This document shows, one piece after another, positions 1 to 9,918 of a DNA stretch of 64,000 nt. A program made the translations under genes and the position numbers. Position 1 is the first letter of the stretch. Every line of letters starts with the position of its first letter. The notes below the pieces were generated by a model. That model did no database searches, was not told the DNA's origin, and was given only the letters and a program-made list of their open reading frames with translations. The stretch comes from Polyangium sp. 6x1 (lineage in GTDB: Bacteria > Myxococcota_A > Polyangia > Polyangiales > Polyangiaceae): NCBI RefSeq assembly GCF_029946515.1, contig NZ_JARZHH010000061.1:1-64000 (forward strand), given 5' to 3'.

Positions 1-426
1 GGCGGCGCGGGCGGCTGCGGCGGCACGGGCGGCGGCGGCGGCGGCGCGGGCGGGGGATCGTTCGGGCTCTTCGTCATCAATTCGAACGGATTGCTCCTGT
101 CGGGCAATACGATCAAGAGCGCGAAGGGCGGGGCCGGCGGCAGCGGCGGCGCGGGCGCCGCGGGCGGGGCCGGCGGCGGCGGCGGGACGGGCAATGCGGC
201 GTGCACCGCCGAGGTGGGCCAGGGAGGCAATGGCGGCACCGGGGGCAAGGGCGGCAATGGCGGGCATGGCGGCGGCGGCTCGGGAGGCCCGTCGTTTGCC
301 GTGTATCGCGTCAACAGCAACCTGGTCTCGGTCATGGGCAACACGCTCACCCCCGGCACCGGCGGCGCGGGCGGCACCTCGCCTGGTAACGCGGGCGTCG
401 CGGGCGCGTCGGGGCAGGTCTTGTGA
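1..426 (+). CDS. Glycine-rich repeat protein, C-terminal part (5' end outside window)
   Basis: The reading frame is open from the first base and ends at the TGA at 424-426, so only the last 141 residues are present. Most of it is Gly/Ala runs of the GGAGG type, interrupted twice by short ordinary segments that look like beta-helix rungs (FGLFVINSNGLLLSGNTI and SFAVYRVNSNLVSVMGNTL). The alternation of a strand-like 'VINSN...SGNTI' unit with long Gly-rich loops suggests a repetitive surface or secreted protein, probably a parallel beta-helix with glycine-rich insertions. The composition recalls PE_PGRS proteins but there is no reason to equate them. Function unknown. The following lipoprotein gene starts about 50 bases downstream on the same strand. 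Confidence 0.6.
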   Translation, partial: GGAGGCGGTGGGGGGAGGGSFGLFVINSNGLLLSGNTIKSAKGGAGGSGGAGAAGGAGGGGGTGNAACTAEVGQGGNGGTGGKGGNGGHGGGGSGGPSFAVYRVNSNLVSVMGNTLTPGTGGAGGTSPGNAGVAGASGQVL

Positions 427-476
427 GAAGAGCTCCGGGTTTACGATCGGCGCGCGTGCGCCCGAGGGAGGTGGCC

Positions 477-1100
477 GTGTCCATTCGTTCGTTGTCTGCG
501 ATATCGCTCGTCGCCGTGATCCTCTGCGGCGCCGGGTGCAACAAGCCCGACCCGGCGGCCGGCGAGGCGAAGCCCGAGGCCAGGGCAGGCGCCGAAGGGA
601 AGGCCGCGCCGGGGCAAAAGGCCGCGGGGGAGGGCGCGGCGGCGCCGTCGGGCGGCGGCAAGGACATGGATGCGGCGAAGGCGCTGCTCGAACCGTTCCT
701 GAAGCCGGGCGCGGATCACGCGGCGCTCACGAAGCAGCTCGAGCCGACGACCGAGGATTACAAGGCCGTGTTCAAGGACGACGCGGCGACCAAGCTTGAA
801 GCGCATTACAAGAAGATGTGGGCCGACCCGAACGCGGCCATCAAACCGAACGAGGGACAAACCCAGCTCCTCCTGTATTCGGCGACGACGGAGGAGATCG
901 CGGCGGGCCAGGGCGACGGCCCGAATTTCCCCGGCGGCTACAAGAAGGCCGTCGAGGCCATGAAGCCGGGCGTCCGTTGGTATCGGTTCAAGTTCGTCAA
1001 GCCCGGCGAGACGCTCGGCATGGCGTTCGACGGCCTCACGTACGTGAATGGCAAATGGCGCTTCTTCCCGAAGCCGTGGCGCGGGCTCGAGGGAACCTGA
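477..1100 (+). CDS. Small lipoprotein with Ala/Gly-rich linker, function unknown
   Basis: A 207-residue product is predicted from a GTG at 477, chosen because GAGGGAGG lies just upstream at 464-471; the frame is open further upstream to 423. The N-terminus (SLSAISLVAVILCGAGC) is a lipoprotein signal with lipobox GAGC, so the mature protein should be anchored to a membrane. A low-complexity Pro/Ala/Gly/Lys linker of about 40 residues follows, then a compact soluble domain of about 140 residues rich in Lys, Trp and aromatic residues, ending VNGKWRFFPKPWRGLEGT. I do not recognise this domain as a named family. It faces the leftward diiron gene, with 15 bases between the two stop codons. Confidence 0.72.
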   Translation: MSIRSLSAISLVAVILCGAGCNKPDPAAGEAKPEARAGAEGKAAPGQKAAGEGAAAPSGGGKDMDAAKALLEPFLKPGADHAALTKQLEPTTEDYKAVFKDDAATKLEAHYKKMWADPNAAIKPNEGQTQLLLYSATTEEIAAGQGDGPNFPGGYKKAVEAMKPGVRWYRFKFVKPGETLGMAFDGLTYVNGKWRFFPKPWRGLEGT

Positions 1101-1115
1101 CGCGCCGGGAAAACC

Positions 1116-2294
<1,179 letters not shown>

Positions 2295-2323
2295 CGTATG
2301 TCTCCTCCGAAAACCGTTGGGCC

Positions 2324-3103
2324 TCAAAGCGTCGCGAGGAAGTTCCTCGCCAGGGCGTCGTGGTAGCGGACCAGGAAGGCGTTGATGAGCGGCAACGCCC
2401 GCTCGACCATGGTGGCGGCTTGCTCGGGCGAGAGCGAGGAGAGGCGCTCGGCGAGCAGCTTCGCCTCGCGGGCGAAGAGCGCGCCCATGGCCTCCTCGTA
2501 CATCAGGATGTCGCGCGCCGAAAAACCGATCGACTCGTCGAAGCCGATGCGCCGGAACTCGGCGAACGTCTCCAGGATCCACGTGTCATCGCTCGCGACG
2601 ACGAGGCGCGCGCGCCCCGAGGCGTCGTGCTCCTCCGCGGCCGCGATGAGCCCGAGCTCGACCATGTGCTCGAGATCTTTCCGGGAGAGGCCGAGCTTCT
2701 GGATGAGCTCGTGGGCGTCCGCCGTCGTGGGTTTGTCCGCGCGCGCGCCGAGCGTGGCGCTGAGGCGCGCCTTCACCTCGTGGACGAACCTGCGCTGCGC
2801 CGGGCTGAAGGCCTCATCGCGCTCCTCGAGCAGGGCCTTGATCGCGCGCAGCGGGAGGAAGCGCTCGTGCTGGAGCTTGCGCACGAGCAGGATGCGGGCG
2901 AGGTGCTCCTCGCCGTAATACGCCATGTTGCGGCCGGTCTTGTGCCCCTCCGGCACGAGGCCCTGCTGGATGTAGAAATGAACGACCTGCCGCGGCAAAC
3001 CCGTCCGCTCGCAGAGGTCTTTCATGCGATACGGATAGGCCTCCCGGTCCACGCTCGCGGGCTTCGCGCGCGCGGGCTCCTTGCTCTCGACCGCGGCGTC
3101 CAT
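2324..3103 (-). CDS. MerR-family transcriptional regulator
   Basis: The 259-residue product has an N-terminal MerR winged-helix domain at about residues 25-95 (MKDLCERTGLPRQVVHFYIQ, then RNMAYYGEEHLARILLVRKL). A long helical region and a C-terminal effector-like domain follow. The typical MerR metal-binding cysteines are not evident, so an organic ligand or fatty-acid-like signal is more likely (inference). The start at 3103 overlaps the stop of the upstream reductase gene by one base (TGATG), indicating translational coupling. It sits between the reductase and the diiron gene, so it very probably controls this operon. A dyad of MerR-operator type lies at the operon promoter (4414-4436). Confidence 0.85.
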   Translation of the reverse strand: MDAAVESKEPARAKPASVDREAYPYRMKDLCERTGLPRQVVHFYIQQGLVPEGHKTGRNMAYYGEEHLARILLVRKLQHERFLPLRAIKALLEERDEAFSPAQRRFVHEVKARLSATLGARADKPTTADAHELIQKLGLSRKDLEHMVELGLIAAAEEHDASGRARLVVASDDTWILETFAEFRRIGFDESIGFSARDILMYEEAMGALFAREAKLLAERLSSLSPEQAATMVERALPLINAFLVRYHDALARNFLATL

Positions 3104-4386
3104 CACGGGACTTCCACCGCGCACGGCGCCGCCGCGCGGGACACGCACGCGAGCACGAACCCCTGATTTTTCTCCTCCTCGTTGAGGCAATTCGGCTCCT
3201 CGCTCGTCACGTTCCCCGAGAGGAGCTTCACTTTGCACACGCCGCACCCGCCCATCGTACACGAGAAAGGCATGGGCAGGGACGCGGCGAGGCCCGCTTC
3301 GAGCAGGGTTTGTCCGGGGGCGGCGGTGACGGTCTTCGCGCGTCCGCGGACGCGGATCTCGATCGGGGCGGAGGCCGCGGGGAGCGCGGGCGCCGTGCGG
3401 CGCGCGGGGGCGGAGAATCGTTCTTCGTGGATGCGGGCAGGATCAACGCCGCGGGCGAGGAGCGCTTCCCGCGCCGCGGCCATCATCGGCTCGGGCCCGC
3501 AGACGTAATAGGCGGTCGCGTCGGCATCGAGGCCCGAGGACGCGGCGATCGCGTCGAGCTCGCGCGTGACGTTGTCGCGATCGAGCAGGCCCGTGCGTCC
3601 CGTGAAACCCGCGGGCGGCTCGGAGAGCACGTGGCGGAGCGTGAAGCGATCCGCGTGGGCTTCGGCGAGGGATTCGAGCGCCTCGCGGAAGATGATGTCG
3701 CGCTCGCCCCGGTTTCCATAGACGAGCGTGACGCGCGCTCCGGGCTCGCGGGCGAGCGTGGTCCGCGTGATCGAGGCGAGCGGCGTGATGCCGCTGCCGC
3801 CCGCGAGGAGCACGAGATGCCTTCGCGCGGCGGGATCCGGCGTCACCGTGAAGCTGCCCGAGGGACCGAGCACATCGAGGATGTCCCCTTCCGTGATCGC
3901 ATCATTCAGGTGGTTCGAAGCGCGCCCGCCGGGCATTCGTTTGATCGTGATCGTCACCTCGGCGGCGGCGCCGTCTTCGTCGGGCACGCTCGAGATCGAA
4001 TAGGCGCGACGGAGCACGTCGCCGCTCGCGAGCGTGACGAGCACGGTGAAGAACTGGCCGGGCACGAAGGCGATGCGGCGGCCCTCGGGATCGGTGAGGG
4101 AGAGCGAGACGGCGTCCGGGGTCTCGCGCACGACGCGCGTGACGCGGAGCCTCCGCGGCGTGATGCCGGCGCTCGGCGTGGGCGAAGGCGTCACGGCGAT
4201 GAGGTGCCGGGCGAGCGGCTTGCGGACGGCGTAGGGCGCGGGGCGGACGCCGGTGAGATCGTTCAGGACCGTGCGTACGTCACGCACGAGCGCTTCGAGC
4301 CGGACGACGATCGTGGCGGGCAGGAGGTCCGCGGGGCCCCCGCTCTTGCGCGCCTCGGCCTGCTTCTGGGCCTTGTCGAGCTCCAT
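3103..4386 (-). CDS. Ferredoxin-NADP reductase-like flavoprotein with C-terminal [2Fe-2S] domain
   Basis: The 427-residue protein has three parts. About 80 N-terminal residues are of unknown role. An FNR-type FAD/NAD(P)H module follows, with RAYSISS for the flavin and GGSGITPL plus YYVCGPEPMM for the nucleotide. A plant-type ferredoxin domain comes last (CTMGGCGVCKVKLLSG, with a fourth Cys in LACVSR). This is the architecture of PaaE/BenC-type and desaturase-linked reductases, passing electrons from NAD(P)H through FAD and [2Fe-2S] to an oxygenase. The diiron protein two genes downstream is the obvious acceptor. It is the first gene of the operon. Its ATG at 4386 lies 7 bases after a near-consensus -10 box and has no ribosome site, so the message may be leaderless. 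Confidence 0.88.
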   Translation of the reverse strand: MELDKAQKQAEARKSGGPADLLPATIVVRLEALVRDVRTVLNDLTGVRPAPYAVRKPLARHLIAVTPSPTPSAGITPRRLRVTRVVRETPDAVSLSLTDPEGRRIAFVPGQFFTVLVTLASGDVLRRAYSISSVPDEDGAAAEVTITIKRMPGGRASNHLNDAITEGDILDVLGPSGSFTVTPDPAARRHLVLLAGGSGITPLASITRTTLAREPGARVTLVYGNRGERDIIFREALESLAEAHADRFTLRHVLSEPPAGFTGRTGLLDRDNVTRELDAIAASSGLDADATAYYVCGPEPMMAAAREALLARGVDPARIHEERFSAPARRTAPALPAASAPIEIRVRGRAKTVTAAPGQTLLEAGLAASLPMPFSCTMGGCGVCKVKLLSGNVTSEEPNCLNEEEKNQGFVLACVSRAAAPCAVEVP

Positions 4387-4392
4387 GGCTCG

Positions 4393-4436
4393 CTTCTACC
4401 GGCTGGACTGCGAAGTGTCAAGTGTCACTTGACACT
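4393..4436 (-). promoter_or_regulatory. Promoter plus 23-bp dyad in front of the diiron-oxygenase operon
   Basis: On the minus strand TTGACA (4421-4416) and TAGAAG (4398-4393) are separated by 17 bases, close to a housekeeping promoter. The -35 box is embedded in a perfect inverted repeat, AGTGTCAAGTG-T-CACTTGACACT at 4414-4436, a probable operator. The predicted transcription start falls on or within a base or two of the ATG at 4386. Binding by the MerR protein encoded in the same operon is an inference. The 17-base spacer is shorter than the 19-20 bases usual for MerR-activated promoters, so repression or another regulator is possible. Confidence 0.6.
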
Positions 4437-4631
4437 GTGCGCTCCGCGCGACGGTTCAGGGGCATCCGTCGTTGGGGATGCCGTCGCAGTCGTCGTCCTC
4501 GGCACGAAATCGACGAGATGACGAGAAGAACAGGAAATACAAGCGATTGATGGTTCATGGTCGTAACATCGGCGAGGGTTCGTCGGCGGGGCGAGTTGTC
4601 GTCCTGCCGCGACCATGCTTTCCTCGCTACC

Positions 4632-5417
4632 GTGAGCTACCTGTTCGTCGCGTACCTGTACGACAAACGTCGCTGCTCGGCGAAGGCCCTCATGGAACCG
4701 TGGGCCGACGCGGAGCCGGGCTTCGCGGGCGAGAGCCTCGTGCGCGTGGCCGTGAGCCCGCGCGTCGAGGCGGTGTTCTACTTCCCGGGGAACTTCCGGC
4801 TCAAATCACAGGCATTCTCGTTCGGCTGCGAGGTGTTCCTCGTGGACGACTGGGCCGCGGCGCCGGCCGAGGCGCTTCGGAAGGCAGGAGCGCGCGATTG
4901 GCAATACGTGGCGTGGGCGTCGTCGGACATGAGCGACTACGACGTCGCCATGCGCTTCACGCCGGACGGCTTCGAGGGCCGCGCGATGATCGACGGGGAA
5001 GGGGAGCGCGTCGCGCTCGATCAAGGCGTCCTCCGGACGTACGAAAAAAAGACGATCGCGGCGTCGCCGCAGGAGCTCGGCTTCGGCGTCGCGGGCAGCG
5101 GGGCGTTCGACGAGCAGGCCTTCGAGCGCGCGCTCGTGGAGCGGGAAGAGCCTTTTCGGCCGGGCCTGCTCGTGCACGACACGCTCGGCGTAACACGCGG
5201 CAAGGTGATCGACGCGCTCGACAACGTGGCCGAGGGGCAAGGCGAGGTGCTTTGGCCCAAGGGTGGACCCGTGGACACGCAACCCCTTCGTCGCGCGATC
5301 GCAGAGGCCGGGGCTCCGATCGTGCCCACGCTGCCGCTCTGGTCGCATCTGCGCGACGGAGCGACGAAGGCCGCAGGCAGGAAGACGACGAAGAAGGGCC
5401 GGAAGAAACCGGTCTGA
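4632..5417 (+). CDS. Conserved-looking hypothetical protein with Lys-rich C-terminus
   Basis: The predicted protein has 261 residues from the GTG at 4632 (VSYLFVAYLYDKRRC). The same frame is open upstream to an ATG at 4557, but that extra stretch is Arg/Ser-rich and unlike a real N-terminus. The sequence is an ordinary mixed alpha/beta soluble protein with no signal peptide or membrane span. It ends with a basic tail (AGRKTTKKGRKKPV). No family is recognised and no catalytic motif is evident. It converges on the M28 peptidase gene with a single base between stop codons. Confidence 0.6.
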   Translation: MSYLFVAYLYDKRRCSAKALMEPWADAEPGFAGESLVRVAVSPRVEAVFYFPGNFRLKSQAFSFGCEVFLVDDWAAAPAEALRKAGARDWQYVAWASSDMSDYDVAMRFTPDGFEGRAMIDGEGERVALDQGVLRTYEKKTIAASPQELGFGVAGSGAFDEQAFERALVEREEPFRPGLLVHDTLGVTRGKVIDALDNVAEGQGEVLWPKGGPVDTQPLRRAIAEAGAPIVPTLPLWSHLRDGATKAAGRKTTKKGRKKPV

Positions 5418-5418
5418 T

Positions 5419-7722
5419 TCAGGGGGTCGGGCCGAAATGGCGCTCGGCGGCGACGAACGTCGAGCCGGCGACGCGGAAGGGCATGGGCATCACGTCCGCG
5501 GGCATGGGCGCGCGGAGGAGCGATTCGGGCAAGGCGTACGTCCGGTCGACCACGCGCACGGACACGGGCGCGCCGGGCGCGACGTCAATCGAGGCTTCGA
5601 TGCCCTCCGCGGGCAAACCCTGGAACGTGAAACCCCAGGGCTCGGCGGTCGTCGCTCGAAAGCCGCTCGGCTCGTCCACGCGGCGCCCGTCGATCGTCCC
5701 GCCGCGAAGGGGCGCCTCCGAGGTGACGGAGACGAGGACGAACGGCGCGCTTCGGCCCGAGCGAATTCGAAAGCGGAGCGTGCGGATCCCGTCGTGGATC
5801 GTATCGCCGAGGGATTCGAGCTGGGGAGGCGAGAGGTCGAGCGGCGGCGCCTCGGCCTCGTGCCGGAGCGTGCCCTGGTCGGGGAGGGAGAATCGAGCGG
5901 CGCGGCGCGTGGCCTCGGGGATGTGCAAGGCCGTCCAGGGCGACGGCTTTTCCTCGGTCGTCGTCCACACGGCTTCGCGGCGATCGGCGTCGAGGGCGTA
6001 GGCGAGGCACGCAGGGCGCGGGCGCGCGGGAGAAAATGGGTTTGTCGCGACGGCCAGGCCGAGCGTGACCATGAACGCCGCCGCGAGGCCGAGGGCGGGT
6101 TTTCGAGAGGCGCCCACGCCGAGGACTTCGAGCAGCGGGGCAAAAAGGCCCGCGAGGAGGACGACGATGGCGACGGCCGGCGCGGCGCGCGGTAAGCCGA
6201 GGGCGATCAAAAGAAGATAAGGGACGGGGACGACGAGGACGAGCGCGGGGAGCGCGGAGAGCAAGAGCCAGAGGCCACTCGGCGGCGATTCCGGCGAGGG
6301 GCGCCGTTGCCACACGAGCAGGCCCGCGAGTGACGCGGCGAGCGGGAGGGCAAAAAGAAAGCTCGCCCCGGGCACGAGCGCGGCCGTGGCGAGGGCGAGG
6401 AGGAGCCAGGCCGAAGCCGCGCCGAGCGCGAGTTCGAAAGGGGAGAGGCGTGCCCGGAAAAACCGATATGCGGCGGCATACACGGCGACGCCGAGCAGGG
6501 CGAGGGCGACGCGGGCGAGGCCTGGATCGAAGGGATCGCCGCGGAAAGCGCCCCACGCGGGTGCGACGGCGCGGAGCGCGGCGACGATGCCGATGGCCAG
6601 CGCGGCCGCGACCACGAGCGACGCGAGGAGCGCGCCAAGCCCGGCGAGCACGCGAGCGGGGCGCGCCTGCCCGCGCCGCACGGCGAACAGGAGCGCGAGG
6701 ACGAACAGCGCCGCGGGGATCATCGCCATCGGCAGCGCCCACGCGCGGCCGTACACGACGAGGCCGAGGCCCGGGACGTCGAAATAAATGACAGGCTCGG
6801 CCGGGAGGGTCGCGAGATCGATTTCGCCAAAGCGTCGCGCGAGGGCGAGCGCGAGCGTCCCCGCTTGCGCGAGGGTACGCCGGTCGAGGTGCGCCGGATC
6901 GTCGACGGGCGCGTGGTAATGGGCAGCTCCGTCGGCGAACGCGAAATTCATCCCGGGAACGCCGGCCTGGCGAAAGGGGAAAAAATCGGTCTGGTGGCCG
7001 AGGCGGCGCGCGACCTCGGGGAAGAGGGACGAGGCCACCGGATCGGGCGCGGCGTCCGCGAAATGCCGCACGAGCGCGCCGGCGCCGGCGCTCGTCTCGA
7101 CGAGCCCGACGGGCCCGCGCGTGCCACGCGCGTCGAAATTCAGCACGAGGCCGACGTCGCGGAACGATGGGTGCTCGTGGACGAACACGTTCCCGCCGAG
7201 GACGCCGGCCTCCTCGGCGTCCGTGAAAAGGAAGATCACGTCGTTGCGGAGCGCGGGGCCCTCGCGGAGGGCGCGGGCCGTCTCCAGCAAGACCGCGACG
7301 CCGCTCGCGTCGTCGGCCGCGCCGGGCGCATTCGGCACGGAGTCGTAATGGGCGACGAGCGCGAGCGCCGGGCCATGCTCGCGCCCGGGCAAACGCGCGA
7401 CGAGGTTCTCGACGCGGGCGGCGTCGTAGGGCACGCCCCAGTGCGTGCCGAGCGCCGTGGCGCGTTGCACCTCCACGGAAATGCCGAGGCGGGTGAGCTC
7501 GTCGCGAATGAGCTCCCGCGCGGCGTCGTGGCCCGGGGTGCCCGGAGGACGCGGCGCCGCGGCGAGGTGGGCGACATGGGCCGCGGCGCGATCGACGGAA
7601 AACGTTTGCGGCGCGGCGCTCGCCGGAGGGTCTTTCGGGACGAACCCCGCGATCCGCAGGGCGACGATCGCGAGCAGGGCGAGCACGAGCGCGGCACGAG
7701 GGGCCGCCGGCGGCATCGTCAT
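5419..7722 (-). CDS. M28-family zinc metallopeptidase with C-terminal membrane domain
   Basis: The 767-residue protein has an N-terminal membrane anchor or signal (residues about 8-27). An M28 aminopeptidase domain follows, with all expected metal ligands: H125 (AHYDS), D137/D138 (ADDASG), E170/E171 (TDAEE), D197 (NFDARG) and H270 (YHAPVDD). About eight hydrophobic spans come next (residues about 310-560), then a C-terminal globular domain. This is the layout of ER metallopeptidase 1/Fxna-like proteins, here predicted in the cytoplasmic membrane with the peptidase outside. It would release N-terminal amino acids from extracytoplasmic peptides; the OPT peptide transporter gene nearby may be related functionally (inference). 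It is transcribed divergently from the CocE-like gene. Confidence 0.87.
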   Translation of the reverse strand: MTMPPAAPRAALVLALLAIVALRIAGFVPKDPPASAAPQTFSVDRAAAHVAHLAAAPRPPGTPGHDAARELIRDELTRLGISVEVQRATALGTHWGVPYDAARVENLVARLPGREHGPALALVAHYDSVPNAPGAADDASGVAVLLETARALREGPALRNDVIFLFTDAEEAGVLGGNVFVHEHPSFRDVGLVLNFDARGTRGPVGLVETSAGAGALVRHFADAAPDPVASSLFPEVARRLGHQTDFFPFRQAGVPGMNFAFADGAAHYHAPVDDPAHLDRRTLAQAGTLALALARRFGEIDLATLPAEPVIYFDVPGLGLVVYGRAWALPMAMIPAALFVLALLFAVRRGQARPARVLAGLGALLASLVVAAALAIGIVAALRAVAPAWGAFRGDPFDPGLARVALALLGVAVYAAAYRFFRARLSPFELALGAASAWLLLALATAALVPGASFLFALPLAASLAGLLVWQRRPSPESPPSGLWLLLSALPALVLVVPVPYLLLIALGLPRAAPAVAIVVLLAGLFAPLLEVLGVGASRKPALGLAAAFMVTLGLAVATNPFSPARPRPACLAYALDADRREAVWTTTEEKPSPWTALHIPEATRRAARFSLPDQGTLRHEAEAPPLDLSPPQLESLGDTIHDGIRTLRFRIRSGRSAPFVLVSVTSEAPLRGGTIDGRRVDEPSGFRATTAEPWGFTFQGLPAEGIEASIDVAPGAPVSVRVVDRTYALPESLLRAPMPADVMPMPFRVAGSTFVAAERHFGPTP

Positions 7723-7875
7723 CGGGTCGTCTTCGGGTACCCGAAGTCCAGGAGGGTCGGCATGTTCCGAGTGGACTACCTCCGATGTTTCGGCACGTCG
7801 ATTGAATTTTTGGTCACAAGGGCGAACGGCAGGCGTCTATCCTGTGCGCTCCTCGGCGCTCCCAGGAGGTCGTTC

Positions 7876-9867
7876 GTGTCGCCTGCCGTTTCTCTCGCCC
7901 GCACTTCGCCGCTCGTCCTCGCGCTTCTGGCCTCGTCCGCGTGTTCGATGGACGAGAAGAAGGCGGCCCCGACGCCCCCGCCGCTCGCCGCGCCTGCTAC
8001 CGCGCCCGCGCCTTCGAGCGGGGGCGAGGAGCCGGACGCGCGCGCGGAGTTCATCCGATCGCGCTACACGAAATACGAATACCGCATTCCCATGCGCGAC
8101 GGCGCGCGTCTGTTCACGGCGGTGTACGTGCCGAACGACGCGACCGCGTCACGGAAGTATCCGTTCCTCATGATGCGCACGCCTTACTCCGTGGCGCCGT
8201 ATGGGGCCGATCGGTACTCCAAGCGTTTCTTCACGGAAGGCTTCGAGAAGGAGGGCTTCATCTTCGTGCTTCAGGACGTGCGCGGCCGCTACATGTCCGA
8301 GGGCGAGTTCGTGAACGTGCGCCCGCACCTCGACAAGAAAGGGCCAAAGGACATCGACGAGAGCACGGATACGTACGACACGCTCGAGTGGCTGACGAAG
8401 AACGTGGCCGGGAACAACGGGCGCGCGGGCATGCTCGGGGTGTCGTATCCGGGGTTTTATGCGTCGGCCGGCGCGATCGACGGCCACCCCTCCTTGAAGG
8501 CGGTCTCGCCGCAGGCGCCGATCGGGGACTGGTTCCGCGGCGATGACATGCACCGGCACGGCGCCTTCAATTTGCAGCTCGGCTTCCATTTCTTCGCGTC
8601 GTTCGACAAACCGCGGCCGAAGCCGAAGGAGGACAGCGAGGACGATTGGGACGGGTTTGATTACGGGACGCCCGACGCGTATCGGTTTTTCCTCTCCGCG
8701 GGGCCGCTGTCCGAGGCCGAAGCGAAGCATTTCAAGGGCGAGCGCCCGTTCTTCCGCGAGATCGTGGCGCACCCGAACTACGACGCGTTCTGGCAGGCCC
8801 GGAACATCCTGCCGCACCTGCGCAACATCAAGGCCGCGATGCTCGTCGTGGGAGGGTTCTTCGATACGGAGGATCTCTACGGGCCGCTCGCCACGTACCG
8901 CGCGATCGAGGCGCAAAACCCGGGCGCGAAGAATTCGCTCGTGATGGGGCCGTGGAAGCACGGGGGCTGGTACCACGGCAAAGGGGACAAACTCGGCGAC
9001 GCGGAGTTCGGGTTCCAGACGTCGATCGTGTTCCAGGATCTCGAGCTCGCGTTCTTCAAGCACCACCTGAAGGACGGGCCGGATCCGGACCTCGCCGAGG
9101 CGTTCGTCTTCGAGGTGGGCGCCAATCGCTTCCGGAGGTTCGACGCCTGGCCCCCGCGCGAGGCGAAGAAGGGGCGCCTCTACCTGCAAGGGAGCGGCGC
9201 GCTTTCGTTCGAGCCGCCGAAGAACGCGGAGGCCGAGAGCGACGAATACGTGAGCGACCCGGACAAACCCGTGCCGTACACCCAGGAGATGGCGAACAAC
9301 TGGTCGTCGAGCTACATGGCCGAAGATCAGCGCTTCGCGTCGCGCCGGCCCGACGTGATCGAATATCGGTCGGAGCCGCTCGAGCGGGACGTCACGCTCG
9401 CGGGCCCACTCGAAGCCGAGCTCTGGGTGAGCACGACGGGGACCGACGCGGACTGGGTCGTGAAGCTCATCGACGAGAACCCAGGAAAGATGCCGGGGTT
9501 CACGAAGGAAGATCGGTGGGCGGGCAAGAAGGACCGGGGCGGCCAGCAGACCCTCGTGCGCGGCGAGCCGTTCCGCGGCCGGTTCCGCGAGAGCTACGAG
9601 GCGCCGAAGCCGTTCGTCCCGGGCGAGCCGACGAAGGTGAAGTTCGCGGTGAACGACGTGTTCCACACGTTCAAGCGGGGGCACCGGATCGTGATCCAGG
9701 TGCAATCGACGTGGTTCCCGTTCATCGATCGAAACCCGCAGAAATTCGTGCCGAACATCTTCGAGGCCAAACCGGGCGATTTCACGAAGGCGACGCACCG
9801 GGTGTATCGGTCACAAGCGATGCCGAGCGCGCTGGAAGTGACGATCCTCCCGGCGCTTACCGAGTAG
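7876..9867 (+). CDS. CocE/NonD-family hydrolase (X-Pro dipeptidyl-peptidase S15 type), secreted
   Basis: The predicted protein has 663 residues. The GTG at 7876 is chosen because AGGAGG lies at 7864-7869; the frame is open far upstream but only as a shadow of the M28 gene. The N-terminus is a signal sequence ending ALLASSACSMDEKK, possibly a lipoprotein with a poor lipobox. The S15 domain shows the catalytic triad: Ser in GMLGVSYPGFYA, Asp in GGFFDTEDLYG, His in MGPWKHGGW. The C-terminal jelly-roll domain typical of CocE/NonD follows. The reaction is hydrolysis of an acyl ester or N-terminal peptide bond, with the substrate unknown. A second, distinct member of this family is encoded at 39020-40708. 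The OPT transporter begins 51 bases downstream. Confidence 0.87.
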   Translation: MSPAVSLARTSPLVLALLASSACSMDEKKAAPTPPPLAAPATAPAPSSGGEEPDARAEFIRSRYTKYEYRIPMRDGARLFTAVYVPNDATASRKYPFLMMRTPYSVAPYGADRYSKRFFTEGFEKEGFIFVLQDVRGRYMSEGEFVNVRPHLDKKGPKDIDESTDTYDTLEWLTKNVAGNNGRAGMLGVSYPGFYASAGAIDGHPSLKAVSPQAPIGDWFRGDDMHRHGAFNLQLGFHFFASFDKPRPKPKEDSEDDWDGFDYGTPDAYRFFLSAGPLSEAEAKHFKGERPFFREIVAHPNYDAFWQARNILPHLRNIKAAMLVVGGFFDTEDLYGPLATYRAIEAQNPGAKNSLVMGPWKHGGWYHGKGDKLGDAEFGFQTSIVFQDLELAFFKHHLKDGPDPDLAEAFVFEVGANRFRRFDAWPPREAKKGRLYLQGSGALSFEPPKNAEAESDEYVSDPDKPVPYTQEMANNWSSSYMAEDQRFASRRPDVIEYRSEPLERDVTLAGPLEAELWVSTTGTDADWVVKLIDENPGKMPGFTKEDRWAGKKDRGGQQTLVRGEPFRGRFRESYEAPKPFVPGEPTKVKFAVNDVFHTFKRGHRIVIQVQSTWFPFIDRNPQKFVPNIFEAKPGDFTKATHRVYRSQAMPSALEVTILPALTE

Positions 9868-9918
9868 GTTTTTCTTCGCACCTCCAACGTTCTCCGGTAC
9901 GCTCACGGCCCACCCGCG

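Noticed and set aside
1-426. PE_PGRS protein, implying a Mycobacterium
   Set aside because: Only the glycine-rich composition fits. No PE domain is visible and the surrounding genes are myxobacterial in character.
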